Below, one piece after another: positions 62,458 through 64,000 of a stretch of 64,000 bases of DNA (positions are counted from its first letter, which is position 1; every line of letters starts with the position of its first letter). Where the stretch lies: positions 186,001-250,000 of the forward strand of contig JAIBEW010000029.1 of the NCBI GenBank assembly GCA_019459085.1, read 5' to 3'. The notes beneath the pieces are model-generated. The model did not search any database and was not told where the DNA came from. It saw only the letters and a list, made by a program, of their open reading frames with translations. The position numbers and the translations under genes are program-made. Source of the DNA: Kaistella sp. (GTDB taxonomy: Bacteria; Bacteroidota; Bacteroidia; Flavobacteriales; Weeksellaceae).

Positions 62458-64000
62458 ATGAACATGCAGGACACTTCTAAAAAAAAGCAAATACTTCTTG
62501 TCGGAAACCCAAATGTCGGAAAATCCACCGTTTTCAATCTCCTCTGCAACAAAAAACAGAAAACCGGTAATTACGCCGGTGTAACCGTAGCGAGCCATTC
62601 CGGAAACTATCATTACAAAGGTGAAAATATAGAAGTCATTGATTTGCCGGGCTCCTACAGTGTTTATCCAACCTCAGAAGACGAAGCCATTTTTTCCAAA
62701 TTTTTAATTGAAGAACAGCGTAACTACGCCGGTGTGGTGTATATTCTGGAAGCGTTGAGCATTAAAAGAGGGTTGCTTCTTTTTCAGCAGATTCAGGATC
62801 TTGGAATTCCTATTTTACTGGTGGTGAACCAGATTGACCAGGCCGAAAGACGCGGAATCAACATCAATTTGGAGGAACTTTCGAAAGAATTAGGTGTTAA
62901 AGTACTGCAGACCAATGCCAAACAGAATCTGGGAATTGATGAACTCCGGGAGGAAATATTCCGTTCTGGGTTTTTAAAATCCGGTAAAATTTCCTTTGAA
63001 ATTCCGGTAGAACAGAAAGGCCTTATTTTTAAAATTCTGTCCAATACCGAAGAAAACAATCAATATAAAGTCTGGACCCTGCTTTCATCGGATACTTATC
63101 TGGGCAAACTGGAGTCGGTTCGGGATCAGATGAATTATGAAGATGCCAAATGCTTGGTTCCCAAACGACTGCAGACTCAGGAAACCATCAGGAGATATCA
63201 GAATATCGACAGGATTATTGCTAAAGTGCTGTCTAAAAAACCACAATTCAAAGAACTCCTCACTGAAAAACTGGATAAAATCCTCGTTCACAGGTTTTGG
63301 GGTTATTTTATTTTCGCAGCCATACTTTTGCTGATTTTCCAGAGCGTTTTCTTTCTTGCCGAATATCCGATGAACTGGATCGACAGTATTTTTCTCTGGC
63401 TTTCAAACACCGCAAACGATACACTTCCCGAAGGACCCATTAATTCGCTTATTTCAAACGGAATCATTCCAGGACTGGGTGGAATCATCATTTTTGCGCC
63501 GCAGATCGGTATTTTGCTCTATTTCCTTTATCTTTTGGAAGATTCAGGATATATGGCGCGGGTTATTTTCCTCATGGACCGCTTTTTACGACCGTTTGGC
63601 TTAAACGGAAAAAGTATTGTACCGTTGGTTTCCGGAACAGCGTGTGCGATTCCTGCCATCATGTCGACAAGAAATATCGAAAATGTCAAAGAAAGGCTTA
63701 TCACTATTTTGGTAACACCTTTTATGACCTGCTCCGCAAGACTTCCGGTGTACAGCATCATCATTGGGCTCATTATTCCCGATGAATATTTCGGAGGAAT
63801 CAGTTATAAAGCACTGGCGTTGATGGCAATGTATTTTTTAGGTTTTTTTATGTCCTTAATGGCAGCAATTGTCTTAAAGAAATTCATAAAAAATAAAGGA
63901 AAATCATTCCTTGTGATGGATTTGCCGACGTATAAAATGCCTCTTTTCGGATACGATTTCCGGCTCATGCTCGAAAAAGTCTGGGAATTTATTACCGGTG
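62458..64000 (+). CDS. feoB: Ferrous iron transporter FeoB (3' end outside window)
   Basis: Inner-membrane ferrous iron importer with a cytoplasmic GTP-binding domain. I translated from the ATG at 62458 (MNMQDTSKKKQILLVG); the frame runs to the right edge, 514 codons. The G domain has G1 GNPNVGKST, the switch segment NYAGVTV, G3 IDLPGSYSVYP and G4 NQID. The membrane part begins about residue 280 (FWGYFIFAAILLLIFQSVF) and contains the Gate motif PLVSGTACAIPAIMSTR and the FMTCSARLPVYS segment (Cys in the second gate). The C-terminal third is missing from the window. Confidence 0.95.
   Translation, partial: MNMQDTSKKKQILLVGNPNVGKSTVFNLLCNKKQKTGNYAGVTVASHSGNYHYKGENIEVIDLPGSYSVYPTSEDEAIFSKFLIEEQRNYAGVVYILEALSIKRGLLLFQQIQDLGIPILLVVNQIDQAERRGININLEELSKELGVKVLQTNAKQNLGIDELREEIFRSGFLKSGKISFEIPVEQKGLIFKILSNTEENNQYKVWTLLSSDTYLGKLESVRDQMNYEDAKCLVPKRLQTQETIRRYQNIDRIIAKVLSKKPQFKELLTEKLDKILVHRFWGYFIFAAILLLIFQSVFFLAEYPMNWIDSIFLWLSNTANDTLPEGPINSLISNGIIPGLGGIIIFAPQIGILLYFLYLLEDSGYMARVIFLMDRFLRPFGLNGKSIVPLVSGTACAIPAIMSTRNIENVKERLITILVTPFMTCSARLPVYSIIIGLIIPDEYFGGISYKALALMAMYFLGFFMSLMAAIVLKKFIKNKGKSFLVMDLPTYKMPLFGYDFRLMLEKVWEFITG

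Overview
The window is a stretch of chromosome from a member of the Flavobacteriia (Bacteroidota), most like the Chryseobacterium/Kaistella/Epilithonimonas group. Support for this: candidate promoters carry the Bacteroidota -7 box TAnnTTTG; MurF and alanine racemase are fused; there is a PorW/SprE-type TPR lipoprotein of the type IX secretion system; there are two GLPGLI-family proteins, SusC-like and Outer-membrane-barrel receptors with carboxypeptidase-D-like N-terminal domains, and a two-domain Tsp-type protease. I identified genes by reading motifs; no database search was run.

Left part (1-12.5 kb): class II aldolase (cut by the left edge), CBS protein and NAD kinase, a TrmH-type methyltransferase, a kinase-like gene two bases upstream of mutS, a TonB receptor with a TPR-like partner, a Cu/Zn superoxide dismutase and a large C-terminal processing protease. 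A promoter plus hairpin terminator at 2728-2832 could make a small RNA.

12.6-25.8 kb: surE, then an AT-rich island (about 13.4-15.6 kb) with one stand-alone reverse transcriptase preceded by its own promoter and a structured leader of about 160 nt. This is the best candidate for an undescribed or defence-type system. It is followed by YjbR, an exported KatG, VOC, GMP reductase, GNAT, an ABC transporter with a membrane thioredoxin, FabG and RsmI.

25.9-45.9 kb: mostly housekeeping. A MurC-like ligase pairs with an acidic protein; then Tdk, MurF-Alr, patatin and YbeY in tight array. mnmG is bracketed by two identical perfect parS palindromes (34068 and 35962), which suggests an origin-proximal position. 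After this come a methyltransferase, Pgk, RpiB, RNase R, and a compact run LysE, LdcA, DoxX-like, YraN, SDR, DUF6155-like, TsaB.

45.9-64 kb: PorW, Maf, KdsC and a DUF2520-type protein on the minus strand; an ECF sigma factor with a membrane anti-sigma-like partner and a Spy/CpxP-like secreted protein; LepA; an M14 peptidase; a JmjC/cupin protein; an outer-membrane receptor with two GLPGLI proteins; DinB; and FeoA with FeoB running off the right edge. No rRNA, tRNA, CRISPR array, prophage or insertion sequence was seen.
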